Shown: positions 7,367 through 16,607, counted from the first letter of the stretch. The stretch is 28,478 nucleotides of DNA from Candidatus Heimdallarchaeota archaeon (GCA_021399405.1 JAAFKL010000106.1:1-28478); one strand, 5' to 3'. A program made the numbers and translations. The notes: generated from the sequence alone by a model not told the origin.

Positions 7367-8680
7367 GTGTGGTCTGATGCGGCTGAAAGATACAAGACAC
7401 CTATTGCAGAGATTTTCTCAGCTGAAAACAAATTAAAATATCAATTAACAGTCGAGGTTACACTGTCAAAAGTACAAGCAGAATTAGGATTAATTCCTAA
7501 AGAAGATGCTTCACAGATAGAAAATGCTGCAACCACAGTTAAATTAGAAAGGGTACAGGAAATTGAAAAGGAAATTCATCATGATTTGATGGCAGTGGTT
7601 AAAGCATTAACTGAAGCCTCTGGGGAAGCTGGGAAATTTGTTCACCTTGGTGCTACGTCAAATGATATACAAGATTCAGTCTTAGCGATGCAAATGAAAG
7701 AAGCCAAATTTACATTACTTGATCTACTTGACAGTTTATCGAGTATACTTGCGATTCACGCCTCAAATCACAAAAAAACTGCATGTATAGCCAGAACCCA
7801 TGGTCAATTTGCAATACCAACGACAGTTGGCTTCAAATTCGCAAATTTTCTTTATGAATTACACTTAGCGAAATCAGAATTATTTCAATCAAAAGTTAAT
7901 CTTTCAAAGTTTTCTGGAGCTGTGGGTAATTACGCTAGCAGCATGAGAATGGACATTGAGGAAAAATTATTTGAAAAATTAGGCTTAATACCTTGTGCAA
8001 TTTCCACTCAAGTTGTTCCGAGAGTGATTCACAGTCAATTTTTGAATAGTTTTGCTTTGGTTGCTTCCGTCATAGAACGAATTTCTAAAGAGATACGCAA
8101 CCTACAAAGATCAGAGATTAATGAATGGCAGGAACCATTTAGTAAAAAACAAGTAGGGAGTAGTGCTATGCCTCACAAGAAAAATCCACACAAATCTGAA
8201 CGGATTTCTGGGCTTGCTAGAGTTATTCGATCAAATGTGGCTATATCTCTTGAGAACATAGCCTTAGAGCATGAGCGAGATATAAGTCATTCATCAGTAG
8301 AAAGGGTAATAATTCCTCAATCTGCAAATCTTTTGTTTTATATTACGAAATCGATGATTTCTATCCTCAAAGGACTTATATTCAATTTACCAGCAATTGA
8401 AAAAAATTTGCGAGAAGCAGATAAATCAAAATCTGAACAAATCCTTATTCACATGACAAAGACTTTGGGACGACAAGAAGCACATGAACTAATTAGAAAA
8501 CACATAGATAGTGATGATTTTAAAGATTCAATATACCAAGACAAAGCAATTTTGAATCACATTACTGAGACAGATTTAGATTTAATTTTCTCTACAGCCA
8601 ATGTAGGACTAGCTACAACCAAAGTTGATATGGTTTTGGCAGAATATGATTCTACATGGAAAAATTACAGAAGTGAATAA
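7367..8680 (+). CDS. purB: Adenylosuccinate lyase
   Basis: PurB catalyses two fumarate-releasing steps of purine synthesis: SAICAR to AICAR, and adenylosuccinate to AMP. The 437-residue protein has the fumarase/aspartase-superfamily layout. The N-terminal segment has YKTPIAEIFS, GATSNDIQDS (about 89-98) holds the substrate-binding Thr/Ser, and ARTHGQFAIPTT includes a catalytic His region. The signature GSSAMPHKKNPHKSE (about 265-279) carries the flexible catalytic-serine loop. The length is normal for the family. The start is GTG at 7367; the ATG two bases earlier is in another frame. The gene is followed by alaS on the same strand after a 174-bp gap and is divergent from priL. Confidence 0.93.
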   Translation: MWSDAAERYKTPIAEIFSAENKLKYQLTVEVTLSKVQAELGLIPKEDASQIENAATTVKLERVQEIEKEIHHDLMAVVKALTEASGEAGKFVHLGATSNDIQDSVLAMQMKEAKFTLLDLLDSLSSILAIHASNHKKTACIARTHGQFAIPTTVGFKFANFLYELHLAKSELFQSKVNLSKFSGAVGNYASSMRMDIEEKLFEKLGLIPCAISTQVVPRVIHSQFLNSFALVASVIERISKEIRNLQRSEINEWQEPFSKKQVGSSAMPHKKNPHKSERISGLARVIRSNVAISLENIALEHERDISHSSVERVIIPQSANLLFYITKSMISILKGLIFNLPAIEKNLREADKSKSEQILIHMTKTLGRQEAHELIRKHIDSDDFKDSIYQDKAILNHITETDLDLIFSTANVGLATTKVDMVLAEYDSTWKNYRSE

Positions 8681-8854
8681 TCTCAATGTGATTATCTTTC
8701 ATCAATCGATTGTTTAGGCGACCGATATAGTTATTCAGCACTAAGAATTTTCTGTGTTTCTAGTACATATAGATTGATCATTGGATCTCAAATTACCGAA
8801 TTACTTGAAGCCAACCACATTTCTTTTTTGTATATAATAAATCCTTCAATTGTA

Positions 8855-11629
8855 ATGGAAAAATCTGAACTTGCAAAGATCTTCACTCCAGAACAGTATG
8901 AAGTAGAGTTGTTCAAAGAGAAAGGGCATACAAGAAAACAATGTTCTAAATGTGGGTTATTTTTCTGGTCATTGAGTGTAGAGAGGTTAACCTGTGGAGA
9001 TACATCGTGTGAAGGTGGATACACATTCATAGGGAGAAAAGGTGTAAATTGGAATTTCCACCAAACTATAAGTCAATTAACAAACTTTTTTGAAAAACAT
9101 GGACACGAACCAGTCAAACCCTACCCTGTCGTTGCACGTTGGAGGGACGATCTAGATTTTACAATTGCAAGTATAACTGATTTTCAGCCGTGGGTGACTG
9201 GAGGACAGATACCTCCACCAGCCAATCCTCTTACAGTCCCACAACCCTGTTTACGTTTTGGAGGAGAGTTTTCAGACGTTGATAACGTTGGAAGAACAGG
9301 ACGCCATTTGACAAGCTTCGTAATGTTTGGGCAACATGCATTTGTGAGTGAAGATCTTAAAGGAGGATATTGGATGGACCGTTGTATTGATCTGAATTTT
9401 TCTTTCTTAACCACAAAACAAAAAATTAAACCTGAAGATATTACCTACGTCGAGAACATTTGGATGGGAGGTGGTAATTTCGGACCTAATCTTGAAAGTA
9501 TGGCATTTGGGACTGAAATTGTGAACTCGGTATTTATGCAATATCAGAATACGCCAACAGGCTACAAAGAGATGGATATTAAAGTAATCGATGTAGGTTG
9601 GGGTACAGAAAGAAATTCGTGGTTTTCTCAAGGTACATCCACAATTTATGAAGCCACATTTGGACCTGTATTAGACTATTTACTCAAAGAAACTGGAATA
9701 AAGGTTAACCAAGATTTACTAACAGAATATTCCAAAATTGCAGGGTTGATAGATATAAATGAGGTATCTGATGTCAAAAAAGCAAGATCTGGAATTGCAG
9801 AACAATTGGGATACTCTCTCGATGAGCTAAATCTGGAGTTGCAAGAGATAGAGGCGATTTACGCAATTGGTGATCATTGTCGGACGGTAAATTTTGCACT
9901 TAGTGATGGTGCAATCCCGAGCAATGTCGGAGGGGGTTATAACATCCGGACCATGATTCGCAGATTGTTTACCTTAAATGAGATTTATAATTTCAATTTA
10001 AGTCTGCATGATGTTATGGAAAGGACGGCATTGTATGTTTCACAAAGCTTTCCTAGAGTAAAAGAAGCAATCTCGTTAACAGAAACTATTCTTGATGTGG
10101 AACGAGTTAGATATGACAAAACTGTCAACACAGGAAGAAAATATGTTAAACAACTGCTAAAATCGAAAAAGAAAATTAGTGATAGTTTACTTGTAGAGCT
10201 CTACACTTCTCGAGGTATTCCTCCTGAGACTATTGTTTCCCTCGCAAAGGATCAAGGTGTTAACGTATCAATTCCAATGGATTTTTACTTGCAAGCAGAT
10301 CAATCAAAGCAGGAAAGTAAAGAAGTACTACCTGTAGAAGAAATTGATTTGGATAAAATCAAATCACTTGAAACCGAACAGCTGTACTATGATAAAAACA
10401 TCAAAAGAGTATGTGAAGCTTATGTTCTTGAGGTATTAGATACAGGTCATCTTGTGTTTGATAAAACCATTTTCTACCCTACTGGAGGGGGTCAAGCAGA
10501 AGATCATGGGTATATACATGCTAAAGGTTCAACCCTTGAAATCATTGATGTAAAGAAATTCGGAAAAGCAATTGTTCACAAAGTAAAGAAATTACCGAAA
10601 AATATTATTAAAGGTACAAAAGTAAAACTTGAATTGGACATAGAGAGAAGATTAGCTCTGATGCGCCATCATACTGCAGTACACATTGTTGGTGGAGCTG
10701 CACGAGAAGTTTTGGGAACCCATGTGTGGCAAGCTGGAGCTGATAAAACCCCTGACCGAGGAAGATTAGATATAACACATTGGGAGGGATTAAGTAGAGA
10801 AACACTTGACGAAATAGAGTATTTAGCCAATTCAGTAGTTATGGATAATTTACGGATCAAAAAACATCTGATGGAAAGAACTGATGCTGAAAACGAATTT
10901 GGTTTCACTATCTATCAGGGAGGCGTAGTGCCTGGGAAATTACTTAGAATCGTTGAGATTCCTGGGATCGATGTCGAAGCATGTGGTGGAACACACGCGA
11001 ATATGACAGGTGATATTGGATACATTCGAATTACCGGAGCGGAACGGATTCAAGATGGAATAGTTCGAATAACACTAACTGCTGGCAAACAAGCTGTGGA
11101 AAAGTCCCAACATGATTATTCACTTCTCAATGAGGCTGCTGATGAGTTCTCAGTTAATCCTGAAGTTTTACCAACTACTGCGAAGAGATTTTTCAATGAA
11201 TGGAAGGATCAAGGGAAGGCAATCACTCGATTAAGTAAGGAACTAGCAGAAGCTCGAGTACCTGTTTTAATAAATGAAGCTGTGAGTATTAAATCAAAAA
11301 CTGGAAAAGCAATTCGATTAATCGTTACCTCATTGGATGCAGAACAAGCAGATCTAATCAATTTAGGAGAAAAATTCTCTGAATTATCAGAAAAAGATGG
11401 AGATCTCATTTCTGTTATTATTGGCAAATATGAGAGCCGTGCAATGGTAGTTGTGAGTAGATCGAAGGGTTCAGATATACCAATTAATCCCATTATCAAA
11501 AACATAGGTAAGCATCTTGGTGGTGGTGGTGGTGGTAAAGGGGATGTGGTTTCTGGAGGGGGAACAAATGTCAGTAATATTCCAAAGGCATTTAAGGAAA
11601 GTGAAAAAATAGTTACAGAAAATATTTAA
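8855..11629 (+). CDS. alaS: Alanyl-tRNA synthetase, archaeal type
   Basis: AlaRS charges tRNA-Ala and removes mischarged serine and glycine. From ATG 8855 the protein has 924 residues, the size of archaeal AlaRS. Near the N-terminus, CSKCG (30-34) and CGDTSC (47-52) form the archaeal zinc module. The class II catalytic domain follows, with PQPCLRFGGEFSDVDNVGRT near 130-150. The editing domain has HHTAVH near 603 and ACGGTHANMTG near 708, which supply the zinc ligands. The C-terminal domain ends with a Gly-rich loop, six GGT codons in a row at about 888-893. The reading frame stays open upstream to a TTG at 8774, but that extension is not family-like and MEKSEL is the natural start. A TATA-like element lies about 21 nt upstream. 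Confidence 0.95.
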   Translation: MEKSELAKIFTPEQYEVELFKEKGHTRKQCSKCGLFFWSLSVERLTCGDTSCEGGYTFIGRKGVNWNFHQTISQLTNFFEKHGHEPVKPYPVVARWRDDLDFTIASITDFQPWVTGGQIPPPANPLTVPQPCLRFGGEFSDVDNVGRTGRHLTSFVMFGQHAFVSEDLKGGYWMDRCIDLNFSFLTTKQKIKPEDITYVENIWMGGGNFGPNLESMAFGTEIVNSVFMQYQNTPTGYKEMDIKVIDVGWGTERNSWFSQGTSTIYEATFGPVLDYLLKETGIKVNQDLLTEYSKIAGLIDINEVSDVKKARSGIAEQLGYSLDELNLELQEIEAIYAIGDHCRTVNFALSDGAIPSNVGGGYNIRTMIRRLFTLNEIYNFNLSLHDVMERTALYVSQSFPRVKEAISLTETILDVERVRYDKTVNTGRKYVKQLLKSKKKISDSLLVELYTSRGIPPETIVSLAKDQGVNVSIPMDFYLQADQSKQESKEVLPVEEIDLDKIKSLETEQLYYDKNIKRVCEAYVLEVLDTGHLVFDKTIFYPTGGGQAEDHGYIHAKGSTLEIIDVKKFGKAIVHKVKKLPKNIIKGTKVKLELDIERRLALMRHHTAVHIVGGAAREVLGTHVWQAGADKTPDRGRLDITHWEGLSRETLDEIEYLANSVVMDNLRIKKHLMERTDAENEFGFTIYQGGVVPGKLLRIVEIPGIDVEACGGTHANMTGDIGYIRITGAERIQDGIVRITLTAGKQAVEKSQHDYSLLNEAADEFSVNPEVLPTTAKRFFNEWKDQGKAITRLSKELAEARVPVLINEAVSIKSKTGKAIRLIVTSLDAEQADLINLGEKFSELSEKDGDLISVIIGKYESRAMVVVSRSKGSDIPINPIIKNIGKHLGGGGGGKGDVVSGGGTNVSNIPKAFKESEKIVTENI

Positions 11630-11673
11630 GATTTATCAGACGCCATTGATACTAAGTGTAGTTTAAAAAATAT

Positions 11674-11683
11674 GAATATATTT
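11674..11683 (+). promoter_or_regulatory. TATA element for the tandem DinB-like gene
   Basis: GAATATATTT is centred about 28 nt upstream of the ATG at 11707, which is consistent with a leaderless transcript separate from alaS. Confidence 0.4.
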
Positions 11684-11706
11684 GCAACTATAAGAGTTGT
11701 AACCCA

Positions 11707-12699
11707 ATGGAAAAGCAAATTGATGAGTTAGATAACAAAATTGATGAAGTACATAAAATATTATCAGATACTTCAGTTCAATTAGCATCTCTTTTTTGGG
11801 ATATTCCTAGAGAAGAACAGCTTGTGAAACCAAATCCTAATGAGTGGTCAGCATTAGAAATTTTGATACACCTTCGTCAAGTATCAGATGTCTATGCACA
11901 GAGGGTTAAACGAGTGATGACAAGAGAAACTGAAGATTTAGTTAATTTCAAAGATTATGACGAAAACAAATTATTTTCCAATATTAAACTGGATGATGAA
12001 ACTGCTAAAGCCAATATTAGTGAATTTATGCAATCCAGATCTGAATTATTAAATCGAATATCATTAATTGAAAAATCGGAATGGAAGAAAGAGGTTTGCA
12101 ATCATGAAGCAGAAGGAACGTTAACTTTACTCGACCTCCTAATCCCTCTTGCAGATAGAGAGAAAAACAATCTTTCTAAACTTAGTGAATTGTTAGAACA
12201 TGTTGAAAGTGAAGAACCAGAACTATCAATAGATACCGTTCATGCTACGCTATCAAACACGTCAATTGAATTCTCTCAATTATTTTGGGGAGTCCCCCGA
12301 GAAGTTCAAACCCATAGACATTCAGAAAATGATTGGTCACCATTGGAGATATTAGTTCATCTACGTATAGTTTCTGAAGTCTATGCTGGTCGAATAAAAA
12401 GAGCAATGCATCCAGATACTTCAGAACTTATTGAGTTACATGATTTCGATGAAATGAAACAAATGGAGAAGATCAATTTAGAAGATGAAGCAGTGAGAGG
12501 AAATATTACTGCATTCATGAATTCTCGATCAGATTTGCTCAATGAAATTTCTCTTCTAGATGCAGAAGTATGGGACAAAAAAATAGCAAAGGATATGAAA
12601 GGAAAGGAATTAACCCTGTTACAGCTCCTAATACCCCTAGCTCAGCGAGAGACGATGTATATTGCAAAATTGAAAGAATATCTCAAGGATTACTATTAA
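11707..12699 (+). CDS. Tandem DinB-like four-helix protein
   Basis: The 330-residue protein is an internal duplication of a DinB-like domain of the DinB_2/YfiT superfamily, which are four-helix bundles often binding a metal. Copy one (about 12-165) and copy two (about 175-328) align with a constant 163-residue offset: W31 with W194, H55 with H218, and the blocks W-(S)-LEIL-HLR and LTLL-LLIPLA in both. The first metal-ligand His is present in each copy (H55, H218), but the late HxxxH-type ligands are replaced by LADREKNN and LAQRETMY. The metal site therefore looks incomplete and the enzymatic role is unclear. The last 17 bp overlap the convergent histidine-phosphatase gene. Confidence 0.7.
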   Translation: MEKQIDELDNKIDEVHKILSDTSVQLASLFWDIPREEQLVKPNPNEWSALEILIHLRQVSDVYAQRVKRVMTRETEDLVNFKDYDENKLFSNIKLDDETAKANISEFMQSRSELLNRISLIEKSEWKKEVCNHEAEGTLTLLDLLIPLADREKNNLSKLSELLEHVESEEPELSIDTVHATLSNTSIEFSQLFWGVPREVQTHRHSENDWSPLEILVHLRIVSEVYAGRIKRAMHPDTSELIELHDFDEMKQMEKINLEDEAVRGNITAFMNSRSDLLNEISLLDAEVWDKKIAKDMKGKELTLLQLLIPLAQRETMYIAKLKEYLKDYY

Positions 12700-13339
12700 T
12701 ATTGTCATCCGAGGCCATATCACCAGATTTTCCGTAGAAGTTAGTGAACTCGATCATTCTAAAAATTAATTTCCCATATTCTTTATTGATAATACAACCC
12801 ATACCGTATTCAAATAGATACAACAATTCATCTTGAAAACCAAGATTTTGAAGTATGTAGATTAAATAGTTTAAAGTCAATGAATGTGAAACGATCAGAA
12901 TACTTTGATTTGTACCACCCGAAGTATTGATGTATTTGTCAATAAACTGTTGAGCTCTCTGAAATACTTCACCATTCGTTTCACCACCGGGAAATTTGAA
13001 CCCTGAGGAAAATGTGGATTGAGATAATAACTGGGAATATTGTTTCTGAACTTTTTCATAAGACATTCCGGCAACAGTACCCACATCCCTATCTTTGAGT
13101 AGATCACTCTCAATTATTGATAGTTCAAGGTCTTGTGATATAATCTGAGCTGTTTGCTTAGCCCTTTCCATTGGGGAGGTAAAAATTGATGTTAAGGCTT
13201 CGCTTTTCAAAAATTTTGCAATTTCACGTGCTTGGGATTCTCCATTAATTGTTAATTTTAAATCTTCGAATTTCCCCATTTGAGAGGCAACATCTTCACA
13301 ATGTCGAATGAGAAATAATTTGATAGATCTCTTTTGCAA
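12683..13339 (-). CDS. Histidine phosphatase-superfamily protein (phosphoglycerate mutase-like)
   Basis: This 218-residue cytoplasmic protein has the branch-1 histidine-phosphatase layout. LIRHCE (10-15) carries the phospho-acceptor His13, but the usual RHG reads RHC. SPMERAKQTA contains R59, DRDVG (83-87) is at the general-acid loop with Asp in place of the usual Glu, and VSHSLTL holds the second catalytic His152. Substrates in this superfamily range from phosphosugars to nucleotide derivatives and cannot be chosen here. The start is TTG at 13339, with no alternative before residue 21. The 3' end overlaps the tandem DinB-like gene on the opposite strand by 17 bp. Confidence 0.8.
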   Translation of the reverse strand: MQKRSIKLFLIRHCEDVASQMGKFEDLKLTINGESQAREIAKFLKSEALTSIFTSPMERAKQTAQIISQDLELSIIESDLLKDRDVGTVAGMSYEKVQKQYSQLLSQSTFSSGFKFPGGETNGEVFQRAQQFIDKYINTSGGTNQSILIVSHSLTLNYLIYILQNLGFQDELLYLFEYGMGCIINKEYGKLIFRMIEFTNFYGKSGDMASDDNINSNP

Positions 13340-13456
13340 TATGTTCTACTAAATGATACTCTTAAAGAGGTATTTGAATCAATTTTGAAATAAATAAAAC
13401 ATCAATGGAATTAAAAATCAAACAAAAGCTAAACTCAAACATAAATCATTTTTAGG

Positions 13457-14782
13457 GTGAGTTGGATTATTGAAGTATTGAGTAGTAGATTGGATTCTTT
13501 GAGAAATTCTATTAGAAATTTAGAAAGGAAGAAACTAATTGCCATTTTAGTCATATTATTGCTTCTCATCTCAATCCTGTTATCTATTACTGTTTATCAA
13601 TTTAATAAGAATAGTAGTAAAAAAGCATTGGAAGAAGCTGAGTTCACAATTGATAGTTTTGACATTCTCAATGGTACCAAGGAAGAAATCTGGATTGAAT
13701 TTCGATTAAACATTACTAATTTTGATGGTTCGGGAGATTCATCACTAGTTAAAGTTGATTTTATTGAAATTGTCCTATTCAATAATAGTGTAGAATTAGC
13801 AGAGATAATTGTCCCGCTAGATTCTAGTGAGATTGAAAAATCCAAGATAATTCAAACTAGACTCCCCCTTGAGGAATCTGATACAAGTGCTGCTAATTCT
13901 TTGATTCGAGGATTAGTAAATAATATATTATCTGGAAACAATTTCATACTTGATTTTACAGGAACTGTGTATTATGATGTAGGAAGGGTATTCTCAGATT
14001 CACTTAAATTTTCTAATCAATTGTTATTTGTGGTAAACGATACATCCTTGGATCTAGAAATTATAGAAATTGTATTGGAGGACCTTAATTCGATCTCTAC
14101 GAAACTGGATATTCAAATTACAAATCCATTTTCTACAGAATTCTATATTGATGGAACAGTTTTCACAAATATTGAGGAAATAAATCTTGGAGAAATAAAT
14201 CTCGATAATGGTTTATTAGTTAAATCTGGAATGCACAATTATACTGTTGATTGGGAACTTGCTGCTTTACCAGAGATTGTAATATCTGAATTGTTGAAGA
14301 ATATTGACTCAGCAATAGTGTTAAAAACCATATTATCCCTTCAAATAAATGATTTGACAATTGAAATATCTCCCGACCTTGAATTGTCATTTGGCGAGAG
14401 TCTTGTAGATTTTGCAATAATTGAAGTAACTAATTTTGAATCGAATCAGACATCAGGAACCTTTACGGTTGAATTTGATATGGAATTGACAAGTAACATT
14501 CCAATTATTCTAAATATAACCTCGATTTTAATGACATTCACGACGATATCAGATGTTGAAATAGGTGTTCTCGATTATAGTAACCAAGATGTTGTCTCAA
14601 TTCCGTTGTATAGTTCAGTAATAATCAACAATGTGAGTGTGATCTTCTCGGATATATCCGCAACGACTCTTATTACAGTCCTCATAGACCAGGCCATCAA
14701 AGTCCCCAATGCAATTCTTACACTACAATTCTTTGAAGAAGAGATTGAAATCGAGTTTGAATTGGAAAGAATCGATTTCTGA
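13457..14782 (+). CDS. Membrane-anchored protein with three LEA14/WHy-like beta repeats
   Basis: No named gene is recognised for this 441-residue protein. Residues 1-25 are basic, 26-48 form one membrane helix, and the rest is probably outside the cell. The outer part looks like three related beta-sandwich units starting at about 62, 200 and 318. Each begins with a hydrophobic strand and a segment such as SFDILNGTKEE, EIVLEDLNSIS or IIEVTNFESNQ, then an amphipathic strand ending in N-I-T-N or ITNPF-like residues. That pattern resembles LEA-2/WHy domains. It also carries several N-glycosylation sequons. The start is GTG at 13457. Function is unknown; a surface or stress role would be inference. 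Confidence 0.5.
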   Translation: MSWIIEVLSSRLDSLRNSIRNLERKKLIAILVILLLLISILLSITVYQFNKNSSKKALEEAEFTIDSFDILNGTKEEIWIEFRLNITNFDGSGDSSLVKVDFIEIVLFNNSVELAEIIVPLDSSEIEKSKIIQTRLPLEESDTSAANSLIRGLVNNILSGNNFILDFTGTVYYDVGRVFSDSLKFSNQLLFVVNDTSLDLEIIEIVLEDLNSISTKLDIQITNPFSTEFYIDGTVFTNIEEINLGEINLDNGLLVKSGMHNYTVDWELAALPEIVISELLKNIDSAIVLKTILSLQINDLTIEISPDLELSFGESLVDFAIIEVTNFESNQTSGTFTVEFDMELTSNIPIILNITSILMTFTTISDVEIGVLDYSNQDVVSIPLYSSVIINNVSVIFSDISATTLITVLIDQAIKVPNAILTLQFFEEEIEIEFELERIDF

Positions 14783-14839
14783 ATTGCTCTATCATCATTT
14801 CTGAACTTTAATACAAATATTTGGGTTCCTTGTATAAGA

Positions 14840-14846
14840 TATATAT
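14840..14846 (+). promoter_or_regulatory. TATA element for the nucleotidyltransferase gene
   Basis: TATATAT is centred about 29 nt before the ATG at 14872, a leaderless spacing. This supports ATG 14872 over the in-frame TTG at 14821. Confidence 0.4.
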
Positions 14847-14871
14847 CCGGATACTATTATATAAATATAGA

Positions 14872-15693
14872 ATGCTTAGAAAGTATCCGTTAATTATCAT
14901 GGCTGGGTCAGATACTGAACGAACTGATGCCTTACTTGATTACGCTGATGTAGACTACAAAGCATTAATTACACTCAATGGAAAGACTCTGCTAGAATTA
15001 ATTATTGAAGCTATGCAGGAATCAGATGTAATAACTTATATTTACGTAATTGGTATTCCAGAGAATAAAATCAACTTACCAGAACATATTAACAGTGAAA
15101 AAATTAGTTTTCTTGAAATCCCTGGTGAAAAAGTTCCTGAGAGACTGGATATTGTGTCAAAGCAAATGATGGAAGATGCCAAGACAAATCCCGATATATT
15201 TCCAGGCGGATCGTTTCATGGATTATTTGTTGGAGGTGATATTCCTTTCATAAAAGCAAATATGATTAGAGATTTCGTTGAAGCAATTGGAGAACCTGAA
15301 TTTGATCTATATCCATCAATGGTAAACAAAACAGTTATGGAAAAAAGATTTCCTCTCTCAAGTAGAACTTATGGAAAATTAGTAGAAGGGCGATATTGCA
15401 TGGGTGACATTACCTTATTGGATTTATCTTTGGTTGGGGACCGACTACCACAAGTCAGAATTCTTAGGAAAAATCGAAAGAAATTTGTTACTACAATTTT
15501 CAAATTTGCCCCTATGACTGCAGTTAGATTTGTATTAAGGAGATTGTCCATTAAGAATTTAGAAGATGGGGCAGGTAAAGTCTTCAAAGTTAAGTGTAAA
15601 TTTATTGACGTCCCTCACGCAGAAATAGCGATGGATATTGATAAACCAGCACAACTTGATATGGCACAAGAAGAATTTCAAAAACTAAAATAA
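14872..15693 (+). CDS. MobA-like NTP transferase-domain protein
   Basis: The 273-residue protein resembles a GT-A-fold nucleotidyltransferase. It opens with PLIIMAGSDTERTD, comparable to the nucleotide-binding LAGG loop of MobA and IspD-like enzymes, although the second Gly and Arg pattern is altered. FVGGDIPFI (about 117-125) matches the metal-binding GD-P loop. KALITLNGKTLLE fits the substrate-region K-L-NGK-ML motif. Such enzymes transfer NMP to sugars, alcohols or cofactors; the substrate is not evident. An in-frame TTG at 14821 would add 17 residues, but the TATA position favours the ATG. The stop region is part of a short tandem duplication with the next gene's start. Confidence 0.65.
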   Translation: MLRKYPLIIMAGSDTERTDALLDYADVDYKALITLNGKTLLELIIEAMQESDVITYIYVIGIPENKINLPEHINSEKISFLEIPGEKVPERLDIVSKQMMEDAKTNPDIFPGGSFHGLFVGGDIPFIKANMIRDFVEAIGEPEFDLYPSMVNKTVMEKRFPLSSRTYGKLVEGRYCMGDITLLDLSLVGDRLPQVRILRKNRKKFVTTIFKFAPMTAVRFVLRRLSIKNLEDGAGKVFKVKCKFIDVPHAEIAMDIDKPAQLDMAQEEFQKLK

Positions 15694-15746
15694 TTGAATG
15701 TGCAAAAACAGAGTTTCAGACACTAAAATAATTAAATGTGCAAAAA
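15673..15746 (+). repeat. Short tandem duplication, two 36-bp copies
   Basis: Positions 15673-15708 and 15711-15746 match at 32 of 36 bases, with a period of 38 bp. The first copy contains the last codons and stop of the nucleotidyltransferase gene. The second copy would encode nearly the same ending (EFQTLK, stop) and also contains the GTG start of the next gene. Confidence 0.75.
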
Positions 15747-16607
15747 TATCTAACTTTAGTGAGTGACATACTTTCCTCAAGTAGCTCAATTGCAATCAAT
15801 GAAGGATTTGTACAGAATTTAGTTTCGTATTTCAAGCATCTTGCTGCTCCTGAACATGATTCTACACAAATTGAAATGAAAAAGATAGATACTTCGATTC
15901 TGTTTAATGTAGACCTAAAATTACCTATGTTCAATGGGATTTTAATCAGGGAGGAGAGTGACTATATCAAAGTCATAGAGGAATTTGAGCCATATTATGT
16001 CGAAAACTCAATCCCTTATCAAATTTGGCTCGATCCAGAACTTGACAAAGATGATTATATACAAAAACTGAAACCTTTTGGGTTCCGATATGTTGGGGAT
16101 GAGATCGGACTGGTCATTGATATTGAAAAAATGGATAAAAATATAAGTTATCCAAATAGCCTGTACATAGAGGAAATTAATTCCAAAGATCGTTTCTTGA
16201 AATATATGGATGTTGTTAAACTCAAATTCAATTATCGAGGTGATGCCCATCAAGAATATATTGCCAAATTCGATAATGTTGATTTCAGTCAGAAAGGTAG
16301 ATATTGGAAAAAATATGTGGGTTGGTTAAATGGTGAACCTCAAGGCGTTGCAACACTAATATTAGGTGGAGGAATCGCCATGATTCATGAGGAGGCACTT
16401 ACAACCCGTCTAGCGAAACATCCTTATGGAGTTAATGATGGTATTGTTCTTAAAGCTATGATGGATGCCCTTAAACTAGGATACAATGTGGGTGCACTTT
16501 TCTCCACCGTTGGAGAGTTACGTAGATATTTTGCTATTGGATTTGAAGAGAAAATGAAAATGCCGAAATTTGTCAAAACTTATCAGAGAAGAGCGAGAAA
16601 AAGATAA
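15738..16607 (+). CDS. GNAT-like acetyltransferase-domain protein
   Basis: The 289-residue protein has an alpha/beta N-terminal half (to about 135) and a C-terminal half resembling the Gcn5-related acetyltransferase fold. YVGWLNGEPQGVATLIL matches the central beta strands. IHEEALTTRLAKHPYGVNDG sits where GNAT motif A binds acetyl-CoA, but the R/QxxGxG/A loop is not canonical. ALKLGYNVGALFST and YFAIGFEEKMK match the late motif-B region. Acetyl-CoA binding is uncertain. The start is GTG at 15738, inside the second copy of the short duplication; other GTG codons lie nearby, so the exact start is uncertain. It probably shares a transcript with the nucleotidyltransferase, 44 bp upstream. Confidence 0.55.
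   Translation: MQKYLTLVSDILSSSSSIAINEGFVQNLVSYFKHLAAPEHDSTQIEMKKIDTSILFNVDLKLPMFNGILIREESDYIKVIEEFEPYYVENSIPYQIWLDPELDKDDYIQKLKPFGFRYVGDEIGLVIDIEKMDKNISYPNSLYIEEINSKDRFLKYMDVVKLKFNYRGDAHQEYIAKFDNVDFSQKGRYWKKYVGWLNGEPQGVATLILGGGIAMIHEEALTTRLAKHPYGVNDGIVLKAMMDALKLGYNVGALFSTVGELRRYFAIGFEEKMKMPKFVKTYQRRARKR

Noticed and set aside
8774..8854. Open frame extending alaS upstream to a TTG
   Set aside because: The 27 extra residues are hydrophobic and unlike archaeal AlaRS N-termini. MEKSEL at 8855 starts where the family starts.
11209..11505. Minus-strand open frame within alaS
   Set aside because: It lies antisense to a well-conserved coding region and has no motif or initiation signal. Similar long antisense frames (for example 26222-26578 and 16816-17103) were set aside for the same reason.
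11519..11536. Six GGT repeats in alaS as a possible phase-variable microsatellite
   Set aside because: They encode the conserved Gly-rich loop of the AlaRS C-terminal domain. Length change would be in frame and is not expected to switch expression.
14821..14871. TTG start 51 bp upstream for the nucleotidyltransferase
   Set aside because: The TATA element lies inside this stretch, and the added residues are not family-like. ATG 14872 sits right before the nucleotide-binding loop.
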